A stretch of DNA of 40,034 nucleotides. Origin: Sphingomonas sp. SRS2 (GTDB taxonomy: Bacteria > Pseudomonadota > Alphaproteobacteria > Sphingomonadales > Sphingomonadaceae). The translations under genes were made by a program, and so were the position numbers. The stretch is taken from NCBI RefSeq assembly GCF_000971055.1, contig NZ_LARW01000049.1, positions 1-40,034 on the forward strand, given 5' to 3'. Below are positions 23,287 to 32,749 of this stretch, piece after piece. The notes beneath the pieces are model-generated. The model ran no database searches. It had not been told where the DNA came from and saw only the letters and a program-made list of their open reading frames with translations. The stretch's first letter is position 1; each line of letters begins with the position of its first letter.

Positions 23287-24519
23287 ATGGAAGATTATCG
23301 CTCGTTCGCTGCGGAGGATCTGGCCGATTGGGATTTCCCGATCAGCGACGAACCCTGCATGGATCTGCCGCCGATGATCGGCACGGACGAGCGGCGCATG
23401 CATGTCCGCGCCTATGAGATGTGGCTCTCGCTGCTCGATGGCCGCGATTATCCGGCGATCGACGATCTCGATTCGGAGCAGCTCGGCGAATTCGGCCCCT
23501 ATTCCGTCCTGCTCGATTTCACCGCCGATCGCGCCAACCCCACCATCGCCTATCTCGGCAGCGCGCTGCGGGAGGAAGGCGAGCTCGGCGCCGATGTCCA
23601 GACCGTCGCCGACGTGCCGCAGCGCGCGATCATGGCGCGCCTCACCGAACATTATAGCGAGATTCTCGACAATCGCGCGCCGGTCGGCTTTGAAGCCGAG
23701 TTCGTCAGCCTGCGCGGGCAGCCGATGCTCTATCGCGGCATCCTGATGCCCTATTCGTCCGACGGACAGGTGATCGACCTGATCCACGGCGTGGTGAACT
23801 GGAAGGAGCCGGGCGAGCACAGCCTGTCGGCCGACATCATCGAGGCGGTCACAATCGCCTTCGCAGGCCCCGCGCAGCCGGTGGCCGAAGCCGAGCCGGT
23901 GATCGAGACGCCCGCCTATATGACTGAGGAAGGACCGTCGCTCGCCGAGCTGATCGAGGATGCGCGCGAGCTGGCGCAGGAGGCCCGCGATTGCGAGGGC
24001 CGCACCCGCCATGCGCTCTACCGCGCGCTCTCCTTCGCATATGACGTCGCGCTCGCCGCCGATGCGGACAAGGATGGCTTCGCCGCATCGCTTGCCGAAG
24101 CCGGGATCGTCCCACAGGCGCGCGCGCCGATGACGGCGGTCGCCAAGCTGGTGTTCGGCCGCGACTATGACCGCAAGCGCCTGACCGAATTTGCCGCGGT
24201 GCTAACCCATGCGCGCCGCCTGTGCCTGAGCGCGGGCATGATCGAGCCCTGGCTCACCGCGCTCACGGGCGGGATCAAGGCCGTCGTGGCCGCCGAGCGC
24301 GGCGAGCGCCGCCCCGCGCTCAAGGTCGATCGCGCCCAGTCGGCGCGGATGATGCTGGGCAGCGCCCCCGCCCGGGCGGTCGTCGACCTCGGCGAGGTCG
24401 ACAGCGAGATCATGTTGCTGGTCGCGCGCCGCGAAAGCGACGGGCGGGTGGCGATCGTGTCGCGGCCGATCGTCGAGCAGGGACTTGTCGACAAGGCGCT
24501 CAGGCGTTTTATCGCCTGA
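23287..24519 (+). CDS. PAS-like domain protein (PAS_5 type), function unknown
   Basis: A 410-residue soluble protein. Residues ~35-190 resemble the alphaproteobacterial PAS_5 domain: HVRAYEMWLSLLDGRDYPAIDDLDSEQLGEFGPYSVLLDF, split here as YEMWLSLLDGRDYPAIDDLD, then PYSVLLDF and RGQPMLYRGILMPYSSDG. The rest (~210-410) is helical and Ala-rich with LAELIEDARELAQEARDCEGRTRHALYRALSFAYDVALAA (marks DARELAQEA, ALYRALSFAYD), no enzyme motif seen. It may sense cell state and act as a scaffold. Start ATG 23287 (MEDYRSF) follows a GGGGATCGAAG stretch. Transcribed alone, 190 bases before the glutamate dehydrogenase gene. Confidence 0.75.
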   Translation: MEDYRSFAAEDLADWDFPISDEPCMDLPPMIGTDERRMHVRAYEMWLSLLDGRDYPAIDDLDSEQLGEFGPYSVLLDFTADRANPTIAYLGSALREEGELGADVQTVADVPQRAIMARLTEHYSEILDNRAPVGFEAEFVSLRGQPMLYRGILMPYSSDGQVIDLIHGVVNWKEPGEHSLSADIIEAVTIAFAGPAQPVAEAEPVIETPAYMTEEGPSLAELIEDARELAQEARDCEGRTRHALYRALSFAYDVALAADADKDGFAASLAEAGIVPQARAPMTAVAKLVFGRDYDRKRLTEFAAVLTHARRLCLSAGMIEPWLTALTGGIKAVVAAERGERRPALKVDRAQSARMMLGSAPARAVVDLGEVDSEIMLLVARRESDGRVAIVSRPIVEQGLVDKALRRFIA

Positions 24520-24708
24520 TAAAATTACATAAAGTTGCGGCTGCGGATCAGAATATAACCGCGCGCCGGCGCTGGCCGCATATCCGTTGCAAAAGATGCG
24601 ATACCCGTCGCTGCGGGTTGTAGCTGTCATGATCTGGGTCCATATCGGCCTCCCATAGTCCCCGCGCAGCCCGGCAAAGACCGGACCCGGGAGCAGGAGC
24701 GGACCTTC

Positions 24709-27700
24709 ATGGCTACCGGTATGATGATGCCTGAGGCATCGGACAAGCAGGACTTCACCCAGATTTTCGCCACGGCGCTCACCAGCGGGGCGCTGCCCGG
24801 TGAGGCCGAGGATTTGAGCGGCGAACGGCTCGAGCAGGCTGCCGCCTTCCTGGCCCACACCGCCCGGCGCCGGCAGCCGGGCGCCCCAGCCATCGCCATC
24901 CAGAGCATCGCTGGCAATAGCGGCGGCCGCCGGCTCATGCGGATCGCGGTCGTGAACGACGACATGCCTTTCCTTGTCGACTCGGTCTCCGCCATGCTTG
25001 CCGCACAGGGGATCGAGGTCCGCCGCCTGCTCCACCCGGTCGCCGCCGTTCGCCGCGACGAAGACGGCGCGTTGACCGCGCTGCTGCCACAGCGGTCGAC
25101 CGGCGAACGGCATGAATCGCTGCTCTATCTCGAAGCCGAGCGGATCGACGCGCGGGAGCGTCAGGCGCTCGCCCAGACGATCGGCCATGTGCTCGCCGAT
25201 GTCCGCGCTGCGGTGCGCGACTGGCCGCAGATGCAGGTGGTGTTACGCGACGATGCGGAGGCACTGCCCGATGGCGAGGGTGCGGCGCTGCTGCGCTGGT
25301 TGCTCGACGGCAACCTCACCTTGCTTGGCCACCGCGTCGATACGGCGCAGGGCGAGGCGCAAGCGCGGCTGGGTATATTGCGGGTCGGCGAGCCGGTGCT
25401 GTGGCGACAGTCAATCGCACAGGCGGCGATCGACTGGTTCGAACAGGGCGGCGCCGCACCGCTGCTGATGAAGTCGGATTGCCGCGCGACCGTCCATCGC
25501 CGCACCCCGCTCGACCTGATCGTCACCCCGGTCCGCGCCGGCAAGAAGGTCACCGGATTGTCAATCCACGCCGGCCTGTGGACCAGCGCGGCCTTGCGCG
25601 CGCCGGCGGAAGAAATCCCCATGCTGCGCACCCGCCTCGCCGCGCTCGAAGAGCGGCTGGGCTTCGACCCGAAGGGTCATGCCGGCAAGGCGCTGCACCA
25701 TGCCGTGTCGGAGCTTCCATCCGATTTGATCCTTGCGCTGCCGGCAGACGCGCTCGAACGCGTCGCGCTCACCGCAATGTCGCTGGTCGACAGGCCGCGC
25801 CCCCGCGTCGAACTGGCGCGGTCGACGCTGGGCGAGCATCTCGTCGCCTTCGTCTGGCTGCCCCGCGAGCTGCTGACCACCGCCCGACGCATCGCGATCG
25901 GCGACATGCTGACCCAGGCGACCGGCGCGACCATGTCGAACTGGTCGCTGCACCTGGGCGAAGGCGATATCGCCCAGATTCGCTACATGCTGCACCAGGC
26001 GCCCGATGCGACCACCCCCGACAGCGCGCCGCTCGACGCACGGCTGACCGAGATGCTGCGCGGCTGGGAGCCCGCGGTCGAGGCCCAGCTCGCGGAACTC
26101 GAAACAGGCAACCGTTCGGCGCGCCTCGCGATCGATTATGCGGCGGCCTTCCCGATCGCCTATCGCACCCATTCGACCCCGGCCGACGCGGCGATCGATA
26201 TCATCCGGCTCAATGCGCTCGCCGATGGCGACGCGCGCGGCTGCCGGCTTTATCGCAGCGACAAGGATCCCGAAAACCGCCTGCGGCTGAAGATCTATCG
26301 CCGCGGCGCGCTGATCTCCCTGTCGGAAGCGGTGCCGGTGCTGGAAAATTTCGGCTTCCGCGTGATCGAGGAGATTCCAACCACCCTCGACAATGGCAAG
26401 CTCAGCTTCATTCATGAATTTCGCGTCGACCTGACCGATGCAGCGACGACCGCGGGGCTACTGGAGCGTAGCGATGTCGCCGAGGCGGCGATCGCGGCAA
26501 CGCTGGAAGGACGCGCCGAAAACGACCTGTTCAACGAGCTGATCGTCATTGTCGGCCTGTCGCCCGACGAGGCCCTGCTGTTCCGCGCCTGGTTCCGTTA
26601 TCTGCGCCAGACCGGCTTCGCTTATGGCCTTGGCACCGCCGTCGATGCGCTGAAGAAGGCGCCCGGCGTGGCGCGCGACATCATCGCCTATTTCCGCGCG
26701 CTGCATCATCCGTCGCGCCGCGACCAGAAGGATGCCGAAAGGATCAACGGCGACATCGAGGCCGGCCTGAAGCAGGTCAAGGCAATCGACGACGATCGCA
26801 TGCTGCGACGGTTCCGCGCGGTGGTGCGCGCGACGCTGCGCACCAACGTCTTTTCGCCAGCAGCCGAGGAAGCACTCGCCTTCAAGATCGATTCGAGCGG
26901 CGTGCCCGGTCTCCCCGCCCCCGTGCCGTGGCGCGAGATCTGGGTGTACAGCCCGCGTGTCGAGGGCATCCACCTGCGCGGCGGACCGATCGCGCGCGGC
27001 GGGCTGCGCTGGTCCGACCGGCGCGACGACTTCCGCACCGAAATCCTCGGCCTGATGAAGGCGCAGGTAGTGAAGAATGCCGTTATCGTACCAACCGGCG
27101 CGAAGGGCGGCTTCTATCCCAAACAGTTACCCTCGATGACCGATCGCGATGGCTGGCTCGCCGAGGGCACCGAGAGCTACCGTCTGTTTATCCGCGCCCT
27201 GCTGTCGATCACCGACAATATCGTCGAGGGTAAGGTCGTCCACCCGCCCAAGGTCGCGATCCGCGACGGCGACGACCCCTATTTCGTCGTCGCCGCCGAC
27301 AAAGGCACCGCGACCTTCTCCGATGTCGCCAATGAAATCGCGATCGAACGCGGTTTCTGGCTGGGCGACGCTTTCGCCAGCGGCGGCAGCTATGGCTATG
27401 ACCATAAGGCGATGGGCATCACGGCGCGCGGCGCCTGGGTCTCCGTCCAGCGCCATTTCGCCGAGATGGACGTTGACGTCCAGAAGGACCCGATCCGCGT
27501 CGTCGGCTGTGGCGATATGTCGGGCGACGTGTTCGGCAACGGCATGCTGCTGTCCGAAGCGATCCGGCTGGTCGCGGCGTTCGACCATCGCCACATCTTC
27601 CTCGATCCGGACCCCGACGCGGCAAACAGCCACGCCGAGCGGGCGCGCATGTTCGCGCTGCCGCGATCGAGCTGGGCGGATTATGACGCGAAGCTGATCT

Positions 27701-29370
27701 CCAGGGGCGGCGGCGTCTTTCCACGCGACCAGAAGGAGATTCCGATCTCGCCGCAGGTGAAGGCCGCGCTCGACATCAGCGACGACGTGCTCGACCCATC
27801 CGCGCTGATCGCGGCCATCCTGAAGGCGCCGGTCGATCTGCTGTGGTTCGGCGGCATCGGCACCTATGTAAAGGCGGGTACGGAGACCAACGCCGAGGTC
27901 GGCGATCGCGCCAACGAGGCGCACCGTGTCGATGGCGATCAGGTTCGCGCCCGCGTGATCGGCGAAGGCGCCAATCTGGGCGTGACGCAGGCCGGGCGCA
28001 TCGCCTTCGCGGCGCGGGGCGGACGCATCAACACCGACTTCATCGATAATTCGGCGGGTGTCGATTGTTCGGATAACGAGGTCAACATCAAGATCGCGCT
28101 CAACCGCGAGATGATCGAAGGCCGGCTCGCCTTCGAAAAGCGCAACGCACTGCTGGTGAAGATGACCGGTGACGTCGCCCATCTGGTGCTCGAGGACAAC
28201 CGGCTTCAGACGCTGGCGTTGTCGCTGGCCGAACGCGGCGGCGCGGATGCACTGCCCTCCCAGCTGCGCGTGATCGAGATCCTGGAGACCGCCGGCCGCA
28301 TCAACCGCACCGTCGACGGCTTTGACAATAACGAGATGTTGCTGCGCCGTGCGCAGGACCAGCATGGCCTGACCCGGCCCGAGCTCGCGGTGGTGCTGTC
28401 GCATGGCAAGCTTGCCCTGCAGGACGCCATCGAGAACAGCGACCGGCCCAGCGATCCGATGCTCAGCCCGCTACTCCACGCAGCCTTCCCGCGCGCGATG
28501 CGGAAGGACCATGCCGACGCGATCGACGCGCACCGGCTGCGTCCGCAGATCATCGCCACCAAGATGTCGAACCGGGTGATCAACCGTATCGGCCTGGTCG
28601 CGCCGTTCGAGATGGCCGAGGAGGAAGGTTGCTCGCTGGCGCAGGTCGCGGCCGCCTATTTCACCGTGGACGCGCTGTTCGGGCTGGAGCCGCTGTTCGT
28701 GCAGATCGAGAATGCGCCGATCGGCGAACAGGCGCGCCTGACCCTGCTCGACACGCTCGCCGATGTCAGCCGGCCGCACGTCGCCGACCTACTCCGCAGC
28801 ATCGCCCCCGATACCGATATCGGCACGATGGTCGAGATGCTGCGCCCGGGCCTCGCCCGGCTCGATAAGGCCCGTGGCGAACTGATCAAGGCCGAGGCGC
28901 GGCAGCAATCCGATCTGCTGCGCCAGCGCATCGCCGTCGATGGCGTCGATCCGGCGCTGATCGACGCGGTGATCCGGATCGCCGAGCTCGATAGTTCGAT
29001 CGGCACCGCCGCGCTGGCGAGCGAACTTTCGGCCGACGAGGTCGATGTCACCCGCGCCTATGTCGTGCTGGGCGAGGCGCTCGGCCTCGACTGGGCCAAG
29101 GCGACGGCGACGCGCTTCCGCAGCGCCGACAGCTGGGAGCGTCTGCTCGTCGCCGGGCTGGCCCGCGAGTTCGGGCAGATCCGGCTCGACTTCCTCGCAC
29201 GCCACGGCAAGAGCGATCCCGGCAAGGCGGTGCGCGATTGGATCGCCCTGCATCAGGCTCGCACCGAACAATTCCGCCAGACGGTGGAGCGTGCGCGGGG
29301 CGCCGCCGCGCCGACCGCGGCGATGCTCGGCCAGATCGCGGCGCAGGCCCGGGCGCTGCTAACGCGCTGA
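24709..29370 (+). CDS. large NAD-specific glutamate dehydrogenase
   Basis: The 1,553-residue, ~170-kDa class of NAD-dependent glutamate dehydrogenase, which deaminates glutamate to 2-oxoglutarate and ammonium for catabolism. The N-terminal ~690 residues hold ACT-like regulatory regions (AVVNDDMPFLVDSVSAMLAAQ). The catalytic part has GLRWSDRRDDFRTEILGLMKAQ near 765-785, KNAVIVPTGAKGGF (~789-802), and the NAD-fold GCGDMSGDVFGNGML near 934, then VIGEGANLGVTQAGRIAFA (~1084). The C-terminus is the usual helical domain. Full length, no frameshift. The start follows GGAGCAGGAGC. It stands alone between the PAS-like gene and the membrane reductase. Confidence 0.93.
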   Translation: MATGMMMPEASDKQDFTQIFATALTSGALPGEAEDLSGERLEQAAAFLAHTARRRQPGAPAIAIQSIAGNSGGRRLMRIAVVNDDMPFLVDSVSAMLAAQGIEVRRLLHPVAAVRRDEDGALTALLPQRSTGERHESLLYLEAERIDARERQALAQTIGHVLADVRAAVRDWPQMQVVLRDDAEALPDGEGAALLRWLLDGNLTLLGHRVDTAQGEAQARLGILRVGEPVLWRQSIAQAAIDWFEQGGAAPLLMKSDCRATVHRRTPLDLIVTPVRAGKKVTGLSIHAGLWTSAALRAPAEEIPMLRTRLAALEERLGFDPKGHAGKALHHAVSELPSDLILALPADALERVALTAMSLVDRPRPRVELARSTLGEHLVAFVWLPRELLTTARRIAIGDMLTQATGATMSNWSLHLGEGDIAQIRYMLHQAPDATTPDSAPLDARLTEMLRGWEPAVEAQLAELETGNRSARLAIDYAAAFPIAYRTHSTPADAAIDIIRLNALADGDARGCRLYRSDKDPENRLRLKIYRRGALISLSEAVPVLENFGFRVIEEIPTTLDNGKLSFIHEFRVDLTDAATTAGLLERSDVAEAAIAATLEGRAENDLFNELIVIVGLSPDEALLFRAWFRYLRQTGFAYGLGTAVDALKKAPGVARDIIAYFRALHHPSRRDQKDAERINGDIEAGLKQVKAIDDDRMLRRFRAVVRATLRTNVFSPAAEEALAFKIDSSGVPGLPAPVPWREIWVYSPRVEGIHLRGGPIARGGLRWSDRRDDFRTEILGLMKAQVVKNAVIVPTGAKGGFYPKQLPSMTDRDGWLAEGTESYRLFIRALLSITDNIVEGKVVHPPKVAIRDGDDPYFVVAADKGTATFSDVANEIAIERGFWLGDAFASGGSYGYDHKAMGITARGAWVSVQRHFAEMDVDVQKDPIRVVGCGDMSGDVFGNGMLLSEAIRLVAAFDHRHIFLDPDPDAANSHAERARMFALPRSSWADYDAKLISRGGGVFPRDQKEIPISPQVKAALDISDDVLDPSALIAAILKAPVDLLWFGGIGTYVKAGTETNAEVGDRANEAHRVDGDQVRARVIGEGANLGVTQAGRIAFAARGGRINTDFIDNSAGVDCSDNEVNIKIALNREMIEGRLAFEKRNALLVKMTGDVAHLVLEDNRLQTLALSLAERGGADALPSQLRVIEILETAGRINRTVDGFDNNEMLLRRAQDQHGLTRPELAVVLSHGKLALQDAIENSDRPSDPMLSPLLHAAFPRAMRKDHADAIDAHRLRPQIIATKMSNRVINRIGLVAPFEMAEEEGCSLAQVAAAYFTVDALFGLEPLFVQIENAPIGEQARLTLLDTLADVSRPHVADLLRSIAPDTDIGTMVEMLRPGLARLDKARGELIKAEARQQSDLLRQRIAVDGVDPALIDAVIRIAELDSSIGTAALASELSADEVDVTRAYVVLGEALGLDWAKATATRFRSADSWERLLVAGLAREFGQIRLDFLARHGKSDPGKAVRDWIALHQARTEQFRQTVERARGAAAPTAAMLGQIAAQARALLTR

Positions 29371-29637
29371 AAGGTAACTTATTGTAGAATCCCGCCTTCA
29401 ATCATTGTCACCTGCCGTCCGCCGCGCCTATCATAGTTAACGCAGGGGACGCGGACGGATGACGGGGATGGTCCAACATGATCAATCGCCCGCCATTTCG
29501 GCCCGATCCGCCCTGTCTGCAGCTGACGGGAGGCGGCGGCTGATGCGATCGATCCAGAAGCGGAGCCGCGATGCGCGTTCCGCCCATTGCCGGCACAGTT
29601 TGCGCGCGTCACAGGCGCACGCGCGGAGCAATTGCGG

Positions 29638-30600
29638 GTGAGTGGCTTCAATTATCTAATGCTCTCCGGAGCCGGCGTCGCCGTCCTGCTGTTCATCGTC
29701 CTCGCCTTCGTGCTGACCCGCCGCAGCCATGGCGGTGGCGGCTTCGAAGCGCCCGACCTGCGGCCCGCGCCGGAGCGCGCGAGATCCAGCGCGCCAGCCG
29801 CGGCCATTCCCGCTGCGCCATTGCCGCCCTATCGCCCCTGGCGGCTGATCGCGCGCGAGATCGCCAATCCCGATTCGGCGGGCGGACCGCTCTACCGGCT
29901 GAAGCTCGAACCCGAAGAGGCGATGCCCGGCTGGCGGGCCGGCGCGGTCGCCAATGTCTATTGCGGCCCTCCCTCCGACGTTCTCGATTCCGGTCGGGCG
30001 GCCACCGCGCCGGTCGGGGACTATATGGTCGGCTCGCTGCCCGACGAAGGCGCAGTCGAGATCGTCGTGCGGCTTTACACGCAGCATGCTCCCGAACAGG
30101 CGAGCCGGTCGCGCTGGCTGTGCCAGGAGGTCGAGACCGGCCAGCAGGTCGCGCTGGCGCTGTGCGACAACCCCGATTTCGTGCCCCCGCCCGAACAGGT
30201 GCCGCTGGTCCTGATCGGCAACGCGACCGGGCTGGCGGGGCTCCAGGCCCATATCAAGGCGCGGCCGCCGGGCACGCGCAACTGGCTGATCTTCGGCGAT
30301 CGCAACAGTTCGGGTGACCGGGCGCTCGCCGCCGAGATCACCGAGTGGGTGTCGTCGGGCCATCTCGAACGCTGCGACCTCGTCTTTCCCGGCGAGGGTC
30401 GCGAGCAGCGCCATGTCACCGACCAGATCGAGGATGCGAAGAACCCGCTGCTCGACTGGGTCCTCGCGGGCTCCGCCATCTATGTCTGCGGCAGCCGGCT
30501 GATGGGCGAGGACGTGCATTCGTCCTTGATCAGCCTGCTGGGCGAGGACGTCGTGGAAGAGATGGCCGAGCAGGGCCTCTACCGGCAGGCCGTTTACTAA
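29638..30600 (+). CDS. membrane-anchored flavin-reductase-like protein (CPR/CysJ C-terminal type)
   Basis: A 320-residue protein with one N-terminal membrane helix (YLMLSGAGVAVLLFIVLAFV) and a C-terminal part like the FAD/NADPH half of sulfite or P450 reductase. NADPH-side marks are LIGNATGLAGLQAHIK (cf. the family GxGTGIAPF), WLIFGDRNSSGDRALAAEI, and SAIYVCGSRLMGEDVHSSL. The family's FAD motif RxYS is altered to GDYMVGSLP, so flavin binding is not assured. There is no FMN domain. It probably passes electrons from NAD(P)H at the membrane to an unknown partner. Start GTG 29638 has GGAGC eight bases upstream; longer frames from 29571 or 29587 lack that. Converges on the RHH gene, 25 bases apart. 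Confidence 0.78.
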   Translation: MSGFNYLMLSGAGVAVLLFIVLAFVLTRRSHGGGGFEAPDLRPAPERARSSAPAAAIPAAPLPPYRPWRLIAREIANPDSAGGPLYRLKLEPEEAMPGWRAGAVANVYCGPPSDVLDSGRAATAPVGDYMVGSLPDEGAVEIVVRLYTQHAPEQASRSRWLCQEVETGQQVALALCDNPDFVPPPEQVPLVLIGNATGLAGLQAHIKARPPGTRNWLIFGDRNSSGDRALAAEITEWVSSGHLERCDLVFPGEGREQRHVTDQIEDAKNPLLDWVLAGSAIYVCGSRLMGEDVHSSLISLLGEDVVEEMAEQGLYRQAVY

Positions 30601-30625
30601 CTCGCCGCCCCGAGCCTTCTTCGCC

Positions 30626-30847
30626 CTAACTGACCGCCCGCCGGAACAGCCATACCCGGATCGCGCTGGCGAGGTTGGGGAGGTCGTCGTCCTGCACCCG
30701 TTCGGCGTCGATCCGCGCGACCAGCGCGTTCAGCGGGACGGACTCCTCCCCGGCGGCGCGGACCAGCGCATCCCAGAAGACCGGTTCGAGCGTGATCGAG
30801 GTGGAATGGCCCGCGATATTGACCGAACGCTTGACCGGACCCGCCAC
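30626..30847 (-). CDS. ribbon-helix-helix domain protein
   Basis: A 73-residue protein: KRSVNIAGHSTSITLEPVFW, then ALVRAAGEESVPLNALVARIDAER, and NLASAIRVWLFRR. This is the short RHH_4-type domain common in alphaproteobacteria, a DNA-binding fold; targets unknown. The start is GTG 30847, eleven bases after the phaB stop and preceded by GAGGGCGGG; the open frame further upstream is phaB in another frame. It is in operon with phaB. Confidence 0.8.
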   Translation of the reverse strand: MAGPVKRSVNIAGHSTSITLEPVFWDALVRAAGEESVPLNALVARIDAERVQDDDLPNLASAIRVWLFRRAVS

Positions 30848-30858
30848 CCCGCCCTCGC

Positions 30859-31581
30859 TCAATACATATGCTGGCCGCCGTTGACCGACATCGTCGACCC
30901 GGTGACGAAGCCGGCGTCCTCGGCGCACAGGAAACCGACGGCGCGGGCGATCTCCTCGGCCTGACCGAGACGGCCGACCGGCACCCGCGCGACGATCTTG
31001 GCGAGCACGTCCTGCGGCACCGCGGCGACCATGTCGGTATCGATATAGCCCGGCGCGATCGCGTTGACGGTCACGCCCGCCTTCGCGCCTTCCTGCGCCA
31101 GCGCCTTGGTGAAGCCGTGAATGCCCGACTTGGCGGCGGCATAGTTGACCTGGCCATATTGGCCGGCCTGGCCGTTGATCGATCCGATGTTGACGATCCG
31201 GCCCCAGCCGCGCGCGCGCATGCCCGGGAAGGTCGCCTTCGCCATGTTGAAGCAGCCGCCCAAATTGGTGTCCATCACCTCTTTCCAGTCCTGATAGCTC
31301 ATCTTCAGGATCGTGCCGTCGCGGGTGATGCCGGCATTGTTGACGAGGATGTCGACCGGGCCAAGCTCGGCCTCGACCTGCTCCGCGCCCTTCTGGCACG
31401 CGTCATAATCGGCGACGTCCCACTTGTAGCTGCGGATGCCGGTCGCTTCGGTGAACGCCTTCGCGCGCTCGTCATTGCCGGCATAGTTGGCGGCGACGAT
31501 CACGCCGGCGTCCCTGAGCGCCAGGCTGATCGCTTCGCCGATGCCCCTGGTTCCGCCGGTAACGATCGCGACACGCGCCAT
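30859..31581 (-). CDS. phaB: acetoacetyl-CoA reductase
   Basis: A 240-residue short-chain dehydrogenase that reduces acetoacetyl-CoA to (R)-3-hydroxybutyryl-CoA with NADPH for polyhydroxyalkanoate storage. The nucleotide loop is VTGGTRGIGEAI (8-19), then ILVNNAGITRDGTILKM, the active-site Ser in NIGSINGQAGQYGQ, and YAAAKSG with Tyr and Lys. SINGQAGQYGQVNYAAAKSG and TVNAIAPGYIDTDMV are highly PhaB-like and set it apart from FabG. Usually phaA and phaC go with it, but neither is in the window, so storage genes are dispersed here. First gene of the phaB-RHH pair. Confidence 0.9.
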   Translation of the reverse strand: MARVAIVTGGTRGIGEAISLALRDAGVIVAANYAGNDERAKAFTEATGIRSYKWDVADYDACQKGAEQVEAELGPVDILVNNAGITRDGTILKMSYQDWKEVMDTNLGGCFNMAKATFPGMRARGWGRIVNIGSINGQAGQYGQVNYAAAKSGIHGFTKALAQEGAKAGVTVNAIAPGYIDTDMVAAVPQDVLAKIVARVPVGRLGQAEEIARAVGFLCAEDAGFVTGSTMSVNGGQHMY

Positions 31582-31640
31582 GAAATTTCTCCCGAGTGAA
31601 AATACTGCACCATGATGCTAGAGCCGGATCACCGGCAGTG

Positions 31641-31667
31641 GAAGCGCCTGAAGCGCCTGAAGCGACT
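31641..31667. repeat. 9-base tandem repeat, three copies
   Basis: GAAGCGCCT, GAAGCGCCT, GAAGCGACT in tandem between the phaB start and the hemH stop. Small and noncoding on present evidence; its unit is a multiple of three only by chance, since no gene covers it. Confidence 0.6.
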
Positions 31668-31684
31668 AAATCCGCCAGATCGGT

Positions 31685-32749
31685 TCATTTCGAATCGGCG
31701 CCCGCCTCTATCCATCCGCCAAGTTGCCCGGCGATGACATCTTCGAGCATCGCCATGCCCGGCGCGCTGTCGTTGAGGCAGTGCAGATAGGCGAAGCGCT
31801 CGCCCCCCGCCGACATGAACTGCTCGCGCCCGCGTATCGCCAGCTCCTCGAGCGTTTCGAGACAATCGGCGGCGAAGCCCGGCGCGACGACCGCGATGCG
31901 CCGCACGCCCTCCCGCCCCAACCGTTCGAAGGTCGCCTCGGTCGACGGTTCGAGCCAGCGGGCGCGGCCGAAGCGCGACTGGAAGCAGACGATCAGCTGG
32001 CGGCCGAGCGCGGCGCTCAACAGCCGCGCGGTCTTCTGGCAATGGCAATGATAGGGATCGCCCAGGTCAAGCGTCCGCCGGGGCATGCCATGGAAGCTCG
32101 CGACGATCGCGTCGGGCACGAAATCGAGGCCTGCAAGCTGCTGACGGATCGATGCCGTGAGCGCATCGATATAGGCCGGATGATCGTGATAGGGCGGCAG
32201 GGTGCGCAGCGCCGGTTGCCAGCGCATGCCCGCCAGCGCCGCGAACACCGCGTCGTTGACGCTGGCCGTCGTCGCGCCGCAATATTGCGGATAGAGCGGG
32301 GCGACGAGGATGCGGTCGCAGCCCTGCGCCTTGAGCGCAGTGATCCGCTCCGCAATGGAGGGGCGGCCATAGCGCATCGCATGGTCGACGATCACGCGCT
32401 CCCCATGGCTTTCGCCCAGATGCGCCCGGAGCGCCGCCGCCTGCCGGGCGGTGATGGCGGCGAGCGGCGAACCCTCCTCGGTCCACACCTGGCTGTACGC
32501 GTGCGCCGATTTCTTCGGGCGGGTGTTGAGGATGATGCCGCGCAATATCGGCTGCCAGAGCAACGGCGGTATCTCGATCACCCGGCGATCCGACAGGAAC
32601 TCGGCCAGATAGCGCCGCACCGCAGCCGCCGTGGGCGCGTCGGGCGTGCCGAGATTGACCAGCAATATGCCGATTTTGCCCAGGAGGACCGGCGGGTGGC
32701 CGGCCGGGGACGCGGGGACCGGCGCAGGGCCGGCGGGAAGATCGCTCAT
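31685..32749 (-). CDS. hemH: ferrochelatase
   Basis: A 354-residue ferrochelatase, which inserts Fe2+ into protoporphyrin IX in the last step of haem synthesis. Family marks: [57 protein letters not shown], the active-site [20 protein letters not shown] with the catalytic His, [20 protein letters not shown] with the conserved acidic residues, and [19 protein letters not shown]. The start ([11 protein letters not shown] 32749) overlaps the stop of the molybdenum hydroxylase gene as ATGA. The longer open frame upstream is that gene in another frame. The pair has no known metabolic link. Confidence 0.93.
   Translation of the reverse strand: MSDLPAGPAPVPASPAGHPPVLLGKIGILLVNLGTPDAPTAAAVRRYLAEFLSDRRVIEIPPLLWQPILRGIILNTRPKKSAHAYSQVWTEEGSPLAAITARQAAALRAHLGESHGERVIVDHAMRYGRPSIAERITALKAQGCDRILVAPLYPQYCGATTASVNDAVFAALAGMRWQPALRTLPPYHDHPAYIDALTASIRQQLAGLDFVPDAIVASFHGMPRRTLDLGDPYHCHCQKTARLLSAALGRQLIVCFQSRFGRARWLEPSTEATFERLGREGVRRIAVVAPGFAADCLETLEELAIRGREQFMSAGGERFAYLHCLNDSAPGMAMLEDVIAGQLGGWIEAGADSK

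Noticed and set aside
27127-28404. 425-codon minus-strand open frame
   Set aside because: Antisense to the glutamate dehydrogenase catalytic region; no motif.
30848-31399. Longer N-terminus for the ribbon-helix-helix protein
   Set aside because: It is phaB read in another frame; GTG 30847 has a ribosome site and gives the normal family length.
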